Made by a program: the position numbers and the translations under genes. A stretch of 64,000 nt of DNA from the NCBI GenBank assembly GCA_035079385.1, contig JAVHKY010000028.1, positions 2,666,001 through 2,730,000 on the forward strand, given 5' to 3'. Shown piece after piece: positions 34,299 to 44,720 of the stretch (the first letter of the stretch is position 1; every line of letters begins with the position of its first letter). The notes beneath the pieces are model-generated. The model was not told the origin of the DNA. It saw only the letters and a list, made by a program, of their open reading frames with translations, and made no database searches. The DNA is from Aspidiotus rigidus. Its lineage: Eukaryota; Arthropoda; Insecta; Hemiptera; Diaspididae.

Positions 34299-34308
34299 AA
34301 TGAAAGCA

Positions 34309-34413
34309 ACTGACAAGAACGGAGAAGAAACCTCGGACCATGAAGGTTGATCAAACGAGGGTTCATAACGTGAGTCATAGACGAGTTCAATCGAGCCATC
34401 TTCCGGAATGTAC
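34309..34413. repeat. Inverted terminal repeat of PLE D, 3' arm
   Basis: Pairs with 36601-36707, with only a few mismatches. Includes part of the C-terminal coding end. Confidence 0.8.
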
Positions 34414-36546
34414 AGTAATATTATCAGTATTGAGATGACGAATCATTTCTATGTGCTTGAGGGCAATCCGTTTACAGTATGACTTTTCCTTAGAGGAGAC
34501 TTGCGGATCCCTCTCGGGAGCTATGACCGCTGATCAAGTGATCGGCAAATGCCGATTCTCCCAAGCGTCCCCTTTTTCAGGCCTTCAGGTGTTCGTCTAA
34601 TCTCACCTCCATCTGGCGGCCGGTTTCACCGATATAAAAACCTCTACAATCCCTGCATTCCAATTTATAAACACCACTCCTTTTATCCGCAGGTATACGG
34701 TCCTTTAACTTAACGAACAACCCTTTGAAGGTAGTGGAATTGTAATAGGCCGGTCTGAAACCGAACGGGCGAAGGGCCCGACCCAATTCTCTAGAGAGTA
34801 CCTCCCTAGAGAAGGGAGACTGATCCAACACAATCTCCGATCACGGATCATGTCTCGGGGGAGATAGGAGGTGGAGTCAAGGCTTTTCCTCGTAATTTTT
34901 CTCCGAACCATCGTCTCAACATTGACACCATTCACTCTAGCCAGGTGTTTTATAGTCGCCATCTCTTTTTTGAAAGCAGCTTGACTCAAAGGAAAGTGAG
35001 TCAATCTGTGGACTAAACTGTTAAAAGCTGCTAACTTATGAGCAACAAAACAGAATGATGCTCTGTGGACTAAAACATCGGTCTTAGTATCTTTTCGGTA
35101 TATTCAAAACGCATGGATCCCATCTCTAACCGAGACCGACAAATCCAAAAAGTTGATCGTAGTGCCACCAACTTCCAAGGTAAATTTTATGGAAGGGTAT
35201 AATGAATTGAGATACCTCAGAAACTCACCAAGGAGATCTGGACGACCAGTCCACGTACAGAGAACGTCATCAACGTACCTGTGCCAGTAGTGTATATGAT
35301 TGAGTAACACCTGGCTCGAGGAGAAGAGGTCAAGTTCAAACTGCGACATGAATACTTCGGAGATGAGGGAGCCCAAAGGTGATCCAATAGGGATCCCTAC
35401 TGCATCAGGGAACTCGAAAAATTTCCCTTCAAATTTGCAAAAATTCCAGGACGAACAGATATTTAAAAGATTGAAAAATTCTTGAGATCCCTTATGAGGG
35501 ATATTGGAGTTGACCAAAAACTGGCCCATACGCTGCATAGTGGCAGCCTTAGGGATGTTTGGGAACAGACCCACGACATTTAATAAACAAGGGGTCGCGT
35601 CCAGAGGCAGTTTTATATTCTCGAGAGTATCAGCCAAGGACACCGAATTCAAAACCGAATGGGGAGACTCATATTCAACACGGTTTTTGAACCAACGGTC
35701 CAGGAATTTGGCAAGACGGTAAGTGGGGGAGGAAACGAAAGAGACCACAGACTGCATCGGGGTCTTCGTTTTGTGTACTTTAGGCGACCCATAAAGAAGA
35801 GGAGGCGTAGGCTTGGAAACAAGGAGAGCTTTTTCCATAGCTCGGGTTGTAATAATTACCTCACAATTATTAATGACACTCCTGACTTCTTTGATGTAGC
35901 CGGGGAAATTGAAATTCTTGTTCTCTTTAGCCCCACATTGTTGGAGCACTTCATGAACCTTGGAAATTTTTCCATCACCACGACGGCATTACCCTTGTCT
36001 GCCTGAGTGACAATCAGATCTTCCTCCTTAATATTTTTCTGTAGACCCTTGATCACTTCTCTCACGGGCGAGGGGGGGGGTATTTCAGACGAATTCAGCA
36101 CGAACTTTTTGGGTATTAGCCCCAGGACCAATTTTCACGGCGAGGTCAGTGACCAAATTTGCCAACGTTTCGACATTTTTGGGGGGAGGTAATCTCAACT
36201 TCAACAGATTCTCCAGGAGGGCTGTTTCCTCACTATTGAACAATACCTGACTGTTGTTTATGGGGGGGGGGGGTTGGAATACATAAACCGAAACAACGTC
36301 ACTGTCTCCTTCATTGACCATATCGGTCTTTTTCTTCGTTAGGGAGGATATCTTCCTACTTTTCCTCTCTTTCAAAATCCTCTCAAACTTACGACACTTC
36401 TCGTTGACGTCACGCATAAGCCAATCAAAATCAGCGGGGGGAAGCATACTGGAGAGTCTTGAGTGGACTAAAAGATTCAATCTAGTGGTAATATTATGCT
36501 TACCGCACCAACGACGCAATTCCGTTCTTATCCACTTCACTCTCAT
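34360..36546 (-). pseudogene. PLE D RT and GIY-YIG endonuclease, broken
   Basis: Reading order on the minus strand: WCGKHNITTRLNLLVHSRL (36.5 kb), IVTQADKGNAVVVMEKFPRF, LLYGSPKVHKTKTP, CLLNVVGLFPNIPKAATMQR, GIPIGSPLGSLISEVFM, the catalytic YVDDV near 35270, NFLDLSVS, then the linker and GVYKLECRDCRGFYIGETGR (about 34630-34690). Breaks include frameshifts near 36090, 35900, 35100 and 34830, and a TGA that replaces the Trp of the AWEKK phrase just after EHLKA. The catalytic Asp pair and endonuclease residues are intact. It shares most motifs with the 5-9 kb copies but is a separate subfamily. Confidence 0.85.
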
Positions 36547-36600
36547 TTATAATTTTCCAGTTTCTTAGTCGTGATCTAACAAACGGAGTGTGCTAAACAC

Positions 36601-36707
36601 GTACATTCCGGAAGATGGGGCTTGATTGAACTCGTCTATGACTCACGTTATGAACCCTCGTTTGATCAAGCTTAATGATCCAAGGTTTCTTCTCCGTTCT
36701 TGTCAGT
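36601..36707. repeat. Inverted terminal repeat of PLE D, 5' arm
   Basis: Inverted copy of 34309-34413, placed at the truncated 5' end of the element. Confidence 0.8.
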
Positions 36708-36727
36708 ACCGCCGTTAGTAGTTATAA

Positions 36728-36897
36728 GACACTATAACGGGAGATACAATGAGACCCCATCTTGTATGGGATTAAGTCTTCGGCAGAAGGCTGCAGATAC
36801 TTACAATGACGTCATCAAAGAACAGAAAAATGAAAGTAATTCAGGAGACTTAATCCTATACAAGATGGAATCCCTTGAGATCTCCTGTTACAGTGTC
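36728..36897. mobile_element. 170-bp MITE, TAA duplication (PIF/Harbinger type)
   Basis: The ends gacactataac and its near-complement gttacagtgtc start inverted repeats of about 50 bp (right arm from about 36847), with some mismatches; both arms share atcttgtat and attaagtct. TAA flanks it at 36725-36727 and 36898-36900. A 3-bp TWA duplication is the hallmark of PIF/Harbinger elements. It is non-coding and sits 20 bp from the end of PLE D. Confidence 0.7.
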
Positions 36898-36900
36898 TAA

Positions 36901-37834
36901 AAAGTGAAAGCGAAAAGTATGTCTTGGGAAACATCCTCATCGTGGCTCGCAAGAATTGTAGAAGATATCCATATTGGAGTTAGAGGAAAGTATAGATTGC
37001 GGCCTACCGTATTGTATTATTTATTAAACATTCTAATCTGCTACGTCAAGTATACTAGCGGGATACTGCAATATCGCAAGTCGAGCGCGAATAATTTTTG
37101 CTGCCTGTGTCAGCTGAAATTCCAAGGATAAAGCCTTTTCACGGTAGAAGATTCGTACTCGTTATTTAAAAGCCAGATCGGGATCATTTTTCTTTGTAGG
37201 ACCATTATTTATTAAATATTCTAAGTAAACTAGCCGAAAATTCATTTCATCCATAACGTTTCGAATGAAAGTCTTTTTCTCAACTGTGGCTCACAGTTTT
37301 TGTCCATCCAAAGTTGATAACATTTTCCCATAAGTTGCTTCCTAAACTTCAAACGAGTATGTTGGAGCGACTGTGATGAAACATTTCATTCAACGTACTG
37401 TAAAAGGCCTCATATGCGTTGGTACATACTACGTCTCACGTCTACAAATCGGGAAATCTCAACTCTGAAACTTGAGATCCTCTCGTCATCCAAGAAGGAT
37501 AATATTCAGGGACTTTTATATTCGACTCGTAGTAATAATTTCTTATTGTTGTTATTTGTTTCAGGTGAGCTCTCTTTTGTCTATCCTATCAGCTTCCTAT
37601 TCGCAGGCGAATGAGTAAGTGCAGTATTCCATGTTATAAAAGAATTATATTGATAAAAAAATCGAAGTGTAGTTTTCTACACTTTGCATCTCATATGACA
37701 GTAAACGTAGATTCGTGTGACGGTTTTTTTTTTCTACCCTTCCTTTTGTTAACGCTTCCTCCTGAGCGCTCTATTGTGCTGATGTTGGTGCTGACATTGG
37801 TGGCAGCAACAGCAGCAGCAGCAGCAGCATGATC
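36901..37834. other. 0.9 kb without gene; short CAG repeat
   Basis: No supportable gene. A CAG microsatellite (cagcaacagcagcagcagcagcagca) lies at 37804-37829. Confidence 0.5.
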
Positions 37835-38690
37835 TGCCGCTCTCATTCCGCGGTAATTCCCTTCTTCATTACCTTAGAGGCAAATGTAGATACATGGTTC
37901 CATGTCTGCGTTGTTCTGAGCATGCATGGAACCGAATTACTTGGGGTGAGTTTTTCATCGTTCCCGATCCCAAGGAGAGACTTTTCTAGCTCACCTAGCA
38001 CACCCCGCTCACATCTCCATACCTCACACTTGGAGAAGGTGTGTTATGGTCCATCACCCCACTCCTGATCACAGTGTGAACACGACTGTTGCTCAACTTT
38101 CCCATTTTGTGAAGGTCATCCATCATCTGTGTAAAATGGAAGTTCAGTTTCGAGTCGCTCTTTCCACTTGGCAAACAAGGAGCGCCTGGCCTCTTGCTTG
38201 ACCCACATAGCTTGTCAGATGGTCCTTGTCTTCTTCTTTGCCTCCTACACCATTGCTCGCTCTTTTGCCAGCAGATCATCTGGCGGTGTCGTGCTAATAC
38301 GCAAAGAGCGTCCGTCGACTCAGTACGTTAGGCACTGACAGACCTAGGCGCAACTCTTTGTTGGATTTTTTCCATTTTTCCTCTTCTGTGCTCAATCATT
38401 GTGGATTCGATCGACTCTGGGGTTTTATAAAGGAGAACTGACAATTCTATAGCTTCTCGTGATTCTCTTCGGTTCGACATTAGGTGAGACAGATGTGTCA
38501 CCACCCTGGAAGCTTTATGGTGGCGAAGGCTGAGATTGCTGTCGTCGAACCAGAGCCCCAAGTACTTCAGTGTCTTCTTAGTCTTGATGTCCACACTTTG
38601 CAGGCAAAAGGTGGGTGGATTAGCGCAACATCTGTGTCGGCCTTTTGAAGAGGTTTTCGGTGACCTTCCTCTCACATTAGGTACCTTTTG
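37835..38690 (-). pseudogene. R1-type LINE, C-terminal RT and zinc-knuckle region
   Basis: Minus strand: VDIKTKKTLKYLGLWFDDS and RVVTHLSHLMSN (the region after the RT palm of R1-like LINEs), ELSVLLYKTPES, KMEKIQQRVAPRSVSA, then after a stop RTESTDALCVLARH and, in a shifted frame, SLFAKWKERLETELPFYT. Near the end CSHCDQEWGDGP-HTFSKCEVW gives the C-x2-C...H...C knuckle typical of this clade, followed by NSVPCMLRTTQTWNHVSTFA. The catalytic RT core and endonuclease are absent. Several stops and frameshifts. Confidence 0.75.
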
Positions 38691-40720
38691 TTTGACTAGA
38701 CGGCTGAAGAAATCGTGGGACTGATTATGATTCAGGTCCGAATCTATTTGCCTACCACCCGAGAATTTGATGGATTCATTCGTACAAACCTATCGCTTCA
38801 CTTCTCAATCTTCTTCGCATGTACTTCCTTTTGTTTCGGGCCGCAATCCTTCCACGAAAGTTTCTGAGCGGCAATATAGGCGTAATTTTCTTTGGCCGCT
38901 GACTGCACTTTACTTAGCCGATTGTTCTGAAGAGTGGTATGAAAAAATGCGCATGAATGTGAAAGGGAAGGAAAAGGAAGGCGATTTTCGGAGAGGATAA
39001 GAGACTTCGATCCAACAGGAATGACGACGATCCGTGGTGAAGGACTTATTGCCATTTTTCGGGAATATTTAGCGGTTGCACCGTTCATGTTGAGGCAATG
39101 AAATACTGAGCGCATGAATTACGATTTTCGCGTGAGAATATGCGGTGACCGTGCTATTTTGAATGACTAATCCAGTTGGAAGAAGAATTGGTAAAGCATA
39201 CTGATCCATCATTATCCAAGAAGATGACGCATACGATATTGCTGTACGAAGTATTCGTGCGTGTTGATTATAATTGTCTTTATATCGAACATCGTAAGTT
39301 CTTACATTATTGGTGAACCGTTTCAAGTGCAACGTTCAAGATAAAAAGTTGTTTCCATTCGCGGTATGTGCGATAATGATTGTAGGAAAACTGTCATTCT
39401 ATCTGTTCCAATTGAACGTTCGCAATCCGCCGCCGACAGTCGTGTAGAAATTCTGTCTTTCGATCTACGCACGTTGCAAATTTCCTGTACACAGACCTTA
39501 TTACTATCCTTTTGATCTTTCGTTGAAAATGAGCTCGTTTCCCACCGTCGCGTTGTCGCTTTCACCCGCGTGTCTTCTTCGCTGCAAAATAATTATATTT
39601 CAATTTGATTAGGCGTTGAGATAATTTCGCAAATATTTTATATACATAGTATACCGTGTGCGTGATTATGTAAAGAAGCAGCGGAAAAATCATTTAGATC
39701 GCCTACCGGCGTCGAGATTCGAGATTGCGTGTGCAATTCGATCCACTTATTCCCTATAAAGCTGTATTCCCCCTTGTTTGCTTTCTTTATTCCCCCCGTC
39801 TTCATGCTCGGTACAGTACGAGTACTGCACTCTCTCAATAGCGTTGATAATAGGCGCAGCATGTACATACATTCATACATACGTATTGATTTATCGGCGT
39901 TGATTTATGGCGCCGATTCGGGCTTTAAAATTTTTCTCCTTTAACCAGTTAATTTATTTGCGCAGGTGTTTACACAAGATACATGTATACAATTATATTA
40001 GGTACAAAATGCGTGAATATATACCGCAATCTGTAAATGAATTTATACCTTAATGTTCCACGCAATCGAAAAGTAATGTCGTACTTAATTTTAATAGATT
40101 AATCTAGACTATAAATTCCACTATTTAAGCCGTTGTTGATAATAATAATAATAGTAATAATAATGATACGCGTCCTAGCGCATATTGAAACTTTGAGAGA
40201 GGAGGAAAAAAAAAAAGCTTTTTGCTCACACGTATAGCCAGAGCCAGACAGCCGATCATGTCCCGGTATACCGACGAGGCGTGTGCGTGATTCGAGTAAC
40301 CTTTATTTGAAAAAAAATTTCGCGCCCTTCCTCAACTTCCTGAACGTTCGGGTTGAGAAAAAAAAAATGGAAAGACTAACGAGTTTCCACACGCACGCGG
40401 TCATTCATCCGTAAAATATGCATAACGTGAATACTTTCTACGACATCAGAAGGGCTGAACTGAATTATAGATACTCTGGTAATTTTCTTGTGGAAAAAAT
40501 GAAAAAATCAGTGTAATGAAAAGCATGCTAAGGAATTTTGTCTTGACTGCTTTCTGAAGCGTATGCAAATGGAGCGTATCTTCGAGGTACGAGTGAATCA
40601 TTTGTGACAAACAATTTGAAATCAAATCCCAGAGCTGATGCACAAGAGTGGAAATCATTTAAAATGGTCTTCATAAACACAGTTGACAAAACTAACCATT
40701 GGAAGAACTGGATTTTTTGT
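38691..40720. other. 2 kb without recognisable gene
   Basis: A few short frames but no protein motif that I can name. Unique-looking DNA with short AAT runs near 40139-40165. Confidence 0.45.
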
Positions 40721-40724
40721 CAGA

Positions 40725-41340
40725 AGTCGCAGATATTGTGTATTTGAGTGTGATGAGGTGTAACAGGGTGTCTACCAGGTCAACTAAGTCAACTAAGTCA
40801 ATTAAAGTCAACTTTTTTGAAACATGGTCAACTAAGTCAAGTAAAGTCAACTTTTCTGTCCGTAGGTCAACTAAAAAGTCCAAAAATGCATAATTTTGTG
40901 TAAAGAATGTTTTTCACATGTCGTCCTATATGCCCACTTTCAAGGTTTAATCAACAAACTTCTGACTTTTAAAATGGCACTTTTCTCAATTAAATAATAA
41001 TTCTTGCAAACGAATAAGAATATACCGAAATTACAATATTAGTTTGGAGGGGGGGGGGGGGGGGGGAATTGATATTTTTTAAGGTCAAATGAAGTATCGA
41101 AAAAAGGTCAACTAATGTCAACTATTTCCATTTTTCAATTCTGGTAGACACCCTGTGTAAGTAGTGCACTAGGTATAGAAAAATCGCAGATATTGTGTAT
41201 TTGATTGAGACTCGTATTGAGTGTGACGAGGTGTAAGTAGTGCACTAGGTATAGAAAAATCGCAGATATTGTGTATTTGATTGAGACTCGTATTGAGTGT
41301 GACGAGGTGTAAGTAGTGCACTAGGTATAGAAAAATTCCC
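40725..41340. repeat. 76-bp tandem repeat, interrupted
   Basis: Units beginning gtgtaagtagtgcactagg start at 41155, 41231 and 41307 (partial). Part of another unit (cgcagatattgtgtatttgag) lies at 40727-40755, on the far side of the TIR element at 40764-41155, which has therefore inserted into the array. Confidence 0.8.
40764..41155. mobile_element. CAGGGTG-type TIR element 2 (392 bp), TSD TGTAA
   Basis: Starts cagggtgtctaccag and ends with its complement. TGTAA flanks it at 40759-40763 and 41156-41160. The left interior repeats gtcaactaa or gtcaagtaa words in two clusters (40778-40885). The right half carries the segment shared with 20264-20398, including a run of about 20 G near 41048. Near-identical to the copy at 42524. 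Confidence 0.9.
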
Positions 41341-41349
41341 AAGTTTACA

Positions 41350-41629
41350 CAGGGTGGCCAGTTTCTGTAAAACCGGGAAAAGTCAAGGAATTCGAGTGTT
41401 CATGGAAAAGTCAGGGAATTTTGGCAAAGGTCAGGGGTTTTTTTAAGACTCGCGGCTAAATAATCTGAGATAGGAATACCCCAGACTCTTATCTTAAGGA
41501 TTTGAAAAATATTATTTTGCTTCAAAAATCACGAAAGGTTTTTTTTTTTCTTTTTGAGCCGAAAAAGGGTGGAGATTTTAGTCTGGAAAAGTCAGGAAAT
41601 TTTTTCTCGGGAAAAAACTAGCCACCCTG
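41350..41629. mobile_element. CAGGGTG-type TIR element 3 (280 bp), TSD TTACA
   Basis: Ends cagggtggccagttt and near-complement (aaactagccaccctg). TTACA flanks it at 41345-41349 and 41630-41634. The interior repeats aaagtcagggaatt words at both ends. It has the same layout as element 1 but different internal words. Confidence 0.85.
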
Positions 41630-41654
41630 TTACAATTCTATTGTATTATGTAGT

Positions 41655-41700
41655 TCGCTCACAAGAGTACTTTCGGGTACTACCCCATCATCAGTTGTGT
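41655..41700 (-). ncRNA. Hammerhead-ribozyme-like core
   Basis: Minus strand: aaCTGATGAtgggGTAGTAcccGAAAgtactcttgtgagcg. The CTGATGA box (41688-41694) and GAAA (41671-41674) are both exact and flank a GGG/CCC stem II with a six-base loop; CTC TTGT GAG could form a short stem III. It lies about 470 bp beyond the PLE G endonuclease, on the same strand, in line with hammerheads in PLE terminal repeats. A clear GUH cleavage triplet was not identified. Confidence 0.45.
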
Positions 41701-42161
41701 CGCTATTGTCCTTAAAAATGAGTTTTTATAGTATAAGACTATGATCCTATTGGCTATAACGATGCTGTGTGGTGATTGATTCACTCTTAGAACACATTAA
41801 TTCTTGGCTCAGAGTAAACAGAGGTAGTCTCCGCTTCAACGACGACGGGCATCATATAAATTCGTAGTTTACCGCTTCGGTTATGTTCGGAGCACGTTCA
41901 GAAACTTCGTAGTTTGAAACAATTTTTTAAATTATTTCTATTGTCTGGCGGGACATTTTCAACTTCAAAGGTCAATCATTGCGAAGCCCGTATATTAAGC
42001 ACACACAACTTCTTTAATTAGTAATTGAAGAACGCAAGTTGCATAAGCGCTTTCGCGAAGACATCCATCGACGGATGCAACAATACAAAATGAATTCTTT
42101 AATACGTGGGTAAAGGAAAGAGTGCACAGAGGTGTTACATGGAGGTACAAGAAAGGAACAA

Positions 42162-44329
42162 TTATGAATCTGTTTCGACGTAAGAAGGTGACTCACTAAA
42201 TATACCAAAAATAAGAGCATCGATGTGTACATACCGATTTAATAAATTGTAATCGTATCCGAGAGAAATTTCTGTGATTTCTATGTCCTCGAACACTATC
42301 CGGCGCCGGTAATTGCCCTCGGATTGGAGGATCTTTTCTTCATCCCTAGTGTGCCCAGCTTCCAAAAGATGTTTGGAGAACTCCGGTTTGGTTGGATTTT
42401 TGTTCTCATAAGCACTAACATAGTCCCCAATTCTCGTCTTGAACGATCTTCCCGTCTCCCCTACATAAGCAGCAGGACTTTCAAGGGACAAGTCAACAAG
42501 TACACTCCACTTCTTGGTAAGTCCAGGGTGTCTACCAGATCAACTAAGTCAATTAAAGTCAACTTTTTTGAAACATGGTCATCTAAGTCAAGTAAAGTCA
42601 ACTTTTCTATCCCTAGGTCAACTAAAAAGTCCAAAAATGCATAATTTTGTGTAAAGAATGTTTTTCACATGTCTTCCTATATGCCCACTTTCAAGGTATA
42701 ATCAACAAACTTCTGACTTTTAAAATGGCACTTTTCTCAATTAAATAATAATTCTTGCAAACGAATAAGAATATACCGAAATTACAATATTAGTTTGGAG
42801 GGGGGGGGGGGGGAGAATTGATATTTTTTAAGGTCAAATGAAGTATCGAAAGAAGGTCAACTAATGTCAACTCTTTCCATTTTTCAATTCTGGTAGACAC
42901 CCTGTCCCTTTACGGAAGAGCCTCCCAAAGCTGTAGGTAATGGTAGAAAAGGGGTTTGACATCGATGGCTCTCAGCTGACCGACAATGTGAGAAGTTAGG
43001 TTAGGGAGGTAAGGAAAACGGGCAAACTTTCTCTTCTCGATATTTCGGAGAGAGGACTCAAGAGTGGTGGTCAACTTAAAGACCTGTTTAATCAGTTTCC
43101 TACGAATCATACTATCAATGTCAATGTTGATCATGTTCACCTTCGCGAGGTACTTAAGGATCATAGTTTCTTTTGCAAAGGGGAGTCAGCGAGGTCATGA
43201 CCAATCGGTGGATGAAGTAATTGAAGGCAGCTATTTCATGTTGGAATGGACGAAAGGAAGATCCATGGATTAAAAGATCAGTGGTGGTAGGTTTCCGATA
43301 AATACCAAAAGAGTAACCACCATTGAGGGCAGTTATCGACAGATCCAGGAAATTGAGATGATCTTGACCGATCTCCATGGTGAATTTAATAGAAGGGTAG
43401 AGGGTGTTGAGGAATTCAAAGAAATCTTGAAGTAATGAGGGAGGGGGTTAGTTCATACACAGATGATGTCATCAACGTAACGTCTCCAAAAAGCGATATG
43501 GGCGAGAAGAGGGTGGCCGGACTGAAATACGTGGTTTTCTAATCCGGTCATGGAGACCTCAGATATGAGGGATCCCAAAGGTGATCCAATTGGGATACTA
43601 ATGTCAGGAGGAAGCCGGTAGATGGTCTGCTTAAACAAACATATGTTAGAGGCGAGACAAACTTGAAGAAGGGCGGTGAATTCGGAAATAAACAATTGGG
43701 GGACTTCCACCTCACATAATATCTTCCCAATGCGTTCACATGTGGGTTTGAAGGGGACGTGGGGGAAAAGACCCACCACATCGAAAGAAACTAAAGTACT
43801 TCCAGGAAGAGGGGGTTATTGATAAGAGCCTCAGGTAACTTGAGTGAGTTCTTTCAGCGAAAGAGGAGTTGGAAGTCAGTGAGATGCTTAAACCAAGTAT
43901 TTGGCCAGCTTGTAAGAAGGGAGAGAATGAAAGATACCGCAGGGTGCTTGGGGGGACCCATTTTTATGGACTCTAGGGAGGCCGTAGAGGCGAGGGGTCA
44001 TGGGATTAGAGACCAGGACTGCCTTCTTGAGGCCTTCCTTATCGAGAATTAGCTTACTTTTGTTGATAGAATTGCGGATCACCTCGTTGTACTTGTTGAA
44101 GTTGAAGGTAGGGTCAGCTACAGCTCCAATAGGAATCCAAACATTCGCGCATCTTGGTGTTGTACCTGGTTTGATCCATGAAGACAAGAGTATTGCCCTT
44201 GTCAGACTTCATAATAAGTGTCTGCTCTTCCTTAATCTTTTTCCGTAGGTTTTGTATCGTCCTCTTTTGGCCGATTTCAATCACAAATACAGGACTATGC
44301 AACTTGTGTTCTTTAATTACTAATTTCAT
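42162..44329 (-). pseudogene. PLE G RT and GIY-YIG endonuclease, broken
   Basis: Minus strand: LIMKSDKGNTLVFMDQTRYN (44.2 kb), PRLYGLPRVHKNGSP, VVGLFPHVPFKPTCERIG, ISIPIGSPLGSLISEVSM, the catalytic YVDDI near 43470, NFLDLSITALNGGYSFGIYRK, the linker region RRKLIKQVF, and the endonuclease (AAYVGETGRSFKTRIGDY, 42370-42475) ending with FSKHLLEAGH. Frame changes occur near 44110, 43880, 43440 and 43160. The residues just before the insertion and just after it (GTYQEVECTC) together recreate the expected GVY-x-C-x-C start of the endonuclease. Confidence 0.85.
42524..42904. mobile_element. CAGGGTG-type TIR element 4 (381 bp), inside PLE G
   Basis: Starts cagggtgtctaccag and ends with its complement; about 95 per cent identical by eye to the element at 40764-41155. 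No clean 5-bp target duplication is visible (left flank aagtc, right flank tccct). Its G-run (about 42799-42813) is shorter than that of element 2. Confidence 0.85.
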
Positions 44330-44544
44330 GTTTGATGCCAGTGTCTCGAGCGTGTTTGGTGACCCCTGCTTACTCTCTGATTCTTACAATATGACACTGT
44401 GTTCTTATTGGCTACGATATGCTTCATTTCTATTGGCTACCAGGTTTGCTACCGTCTTATTAGTTGGTTCTGTTCTTCGTCTCTTGCTATAGGCTAGCAA
44501 AATGAACTTCCCATCACCACTATTATCTTTCAAGTATTGGTGTA

Positions 44545-44600
44545 AAGTCTACAAATCGAAATTAGCTATCCAATCATCAGGCTGAATATTTTTTCGTTGT
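44545..44600 (-). ncRNA. Hammerhead-like motif upstream of PLE G (weak)
   Basis: Minus strand: cCTGATGAttggatagctaaTTTCGA. The CTGATGA box is exact and a TTGG/CTAA stem is possible, but the GAAA box is missing (TTTCGA). It could be a terminal-region remnant of PLE G. Confidence 0.2.
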
Positions 44601-44720
44601 CAACCGTGATTACATTATTCAAGAGGCTGGGTTTCTTCCCCTTTGCCTTGGCAATGTCCATCTGTTCCCAGAGTTTTCTCCTCTTTGTGCAATTCTTTAC
44701 GTGTATGACTTCAAGTACTC
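44596..44720. repeat. Inverted repeat pair, left member
   Basis: About 120 bp (gtgattacattattcaagagg ... acgtgtatgactt) resembles the reverse complement of 48320-48440 at roughly 80-85 per cent by eye. It is non-coding; the family is not known. Confidence 0.6.

Larger units (their letters stand above)
34170..36707 (-). mobile_element. Penelope-like element D with inverted ends
   Basis: A minus-strand PLE. Its 5' end is truncated near 36590 and capped by 36601-36707, which is an inverted copy of 34309-34413, the sequence around its own coding end. This is the same architecture as the inner element at 5.9-8.2 kb. The 3' untranslated region runs from about 34300 to about 34170. The target duplication is not resolved. 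Confidence 0.85.
42060..44400 (-). mobile_element. Penelope-like element G, interrupted by a CAGGGTG element
   Basis: Minus-strand PLE fragments run in order from about 44330 (N-terminal) to 42162 (endonuclease end), with TIR element 4 at 42524-42904 in the middle of the endonuclease start. Its residues differ from the 5-9 kb and 35-kb copies enough to mark a separate lineage. The 5' and 3' limits are approximate. Confidence 0.8.

Noticed and set aside
41350..41629. CRISPR-like array from repeated aaagtcagggaatt words
   Set aside because: The words are too short and irregular, lie inside a TIR element, and the genome is eukaryotic.
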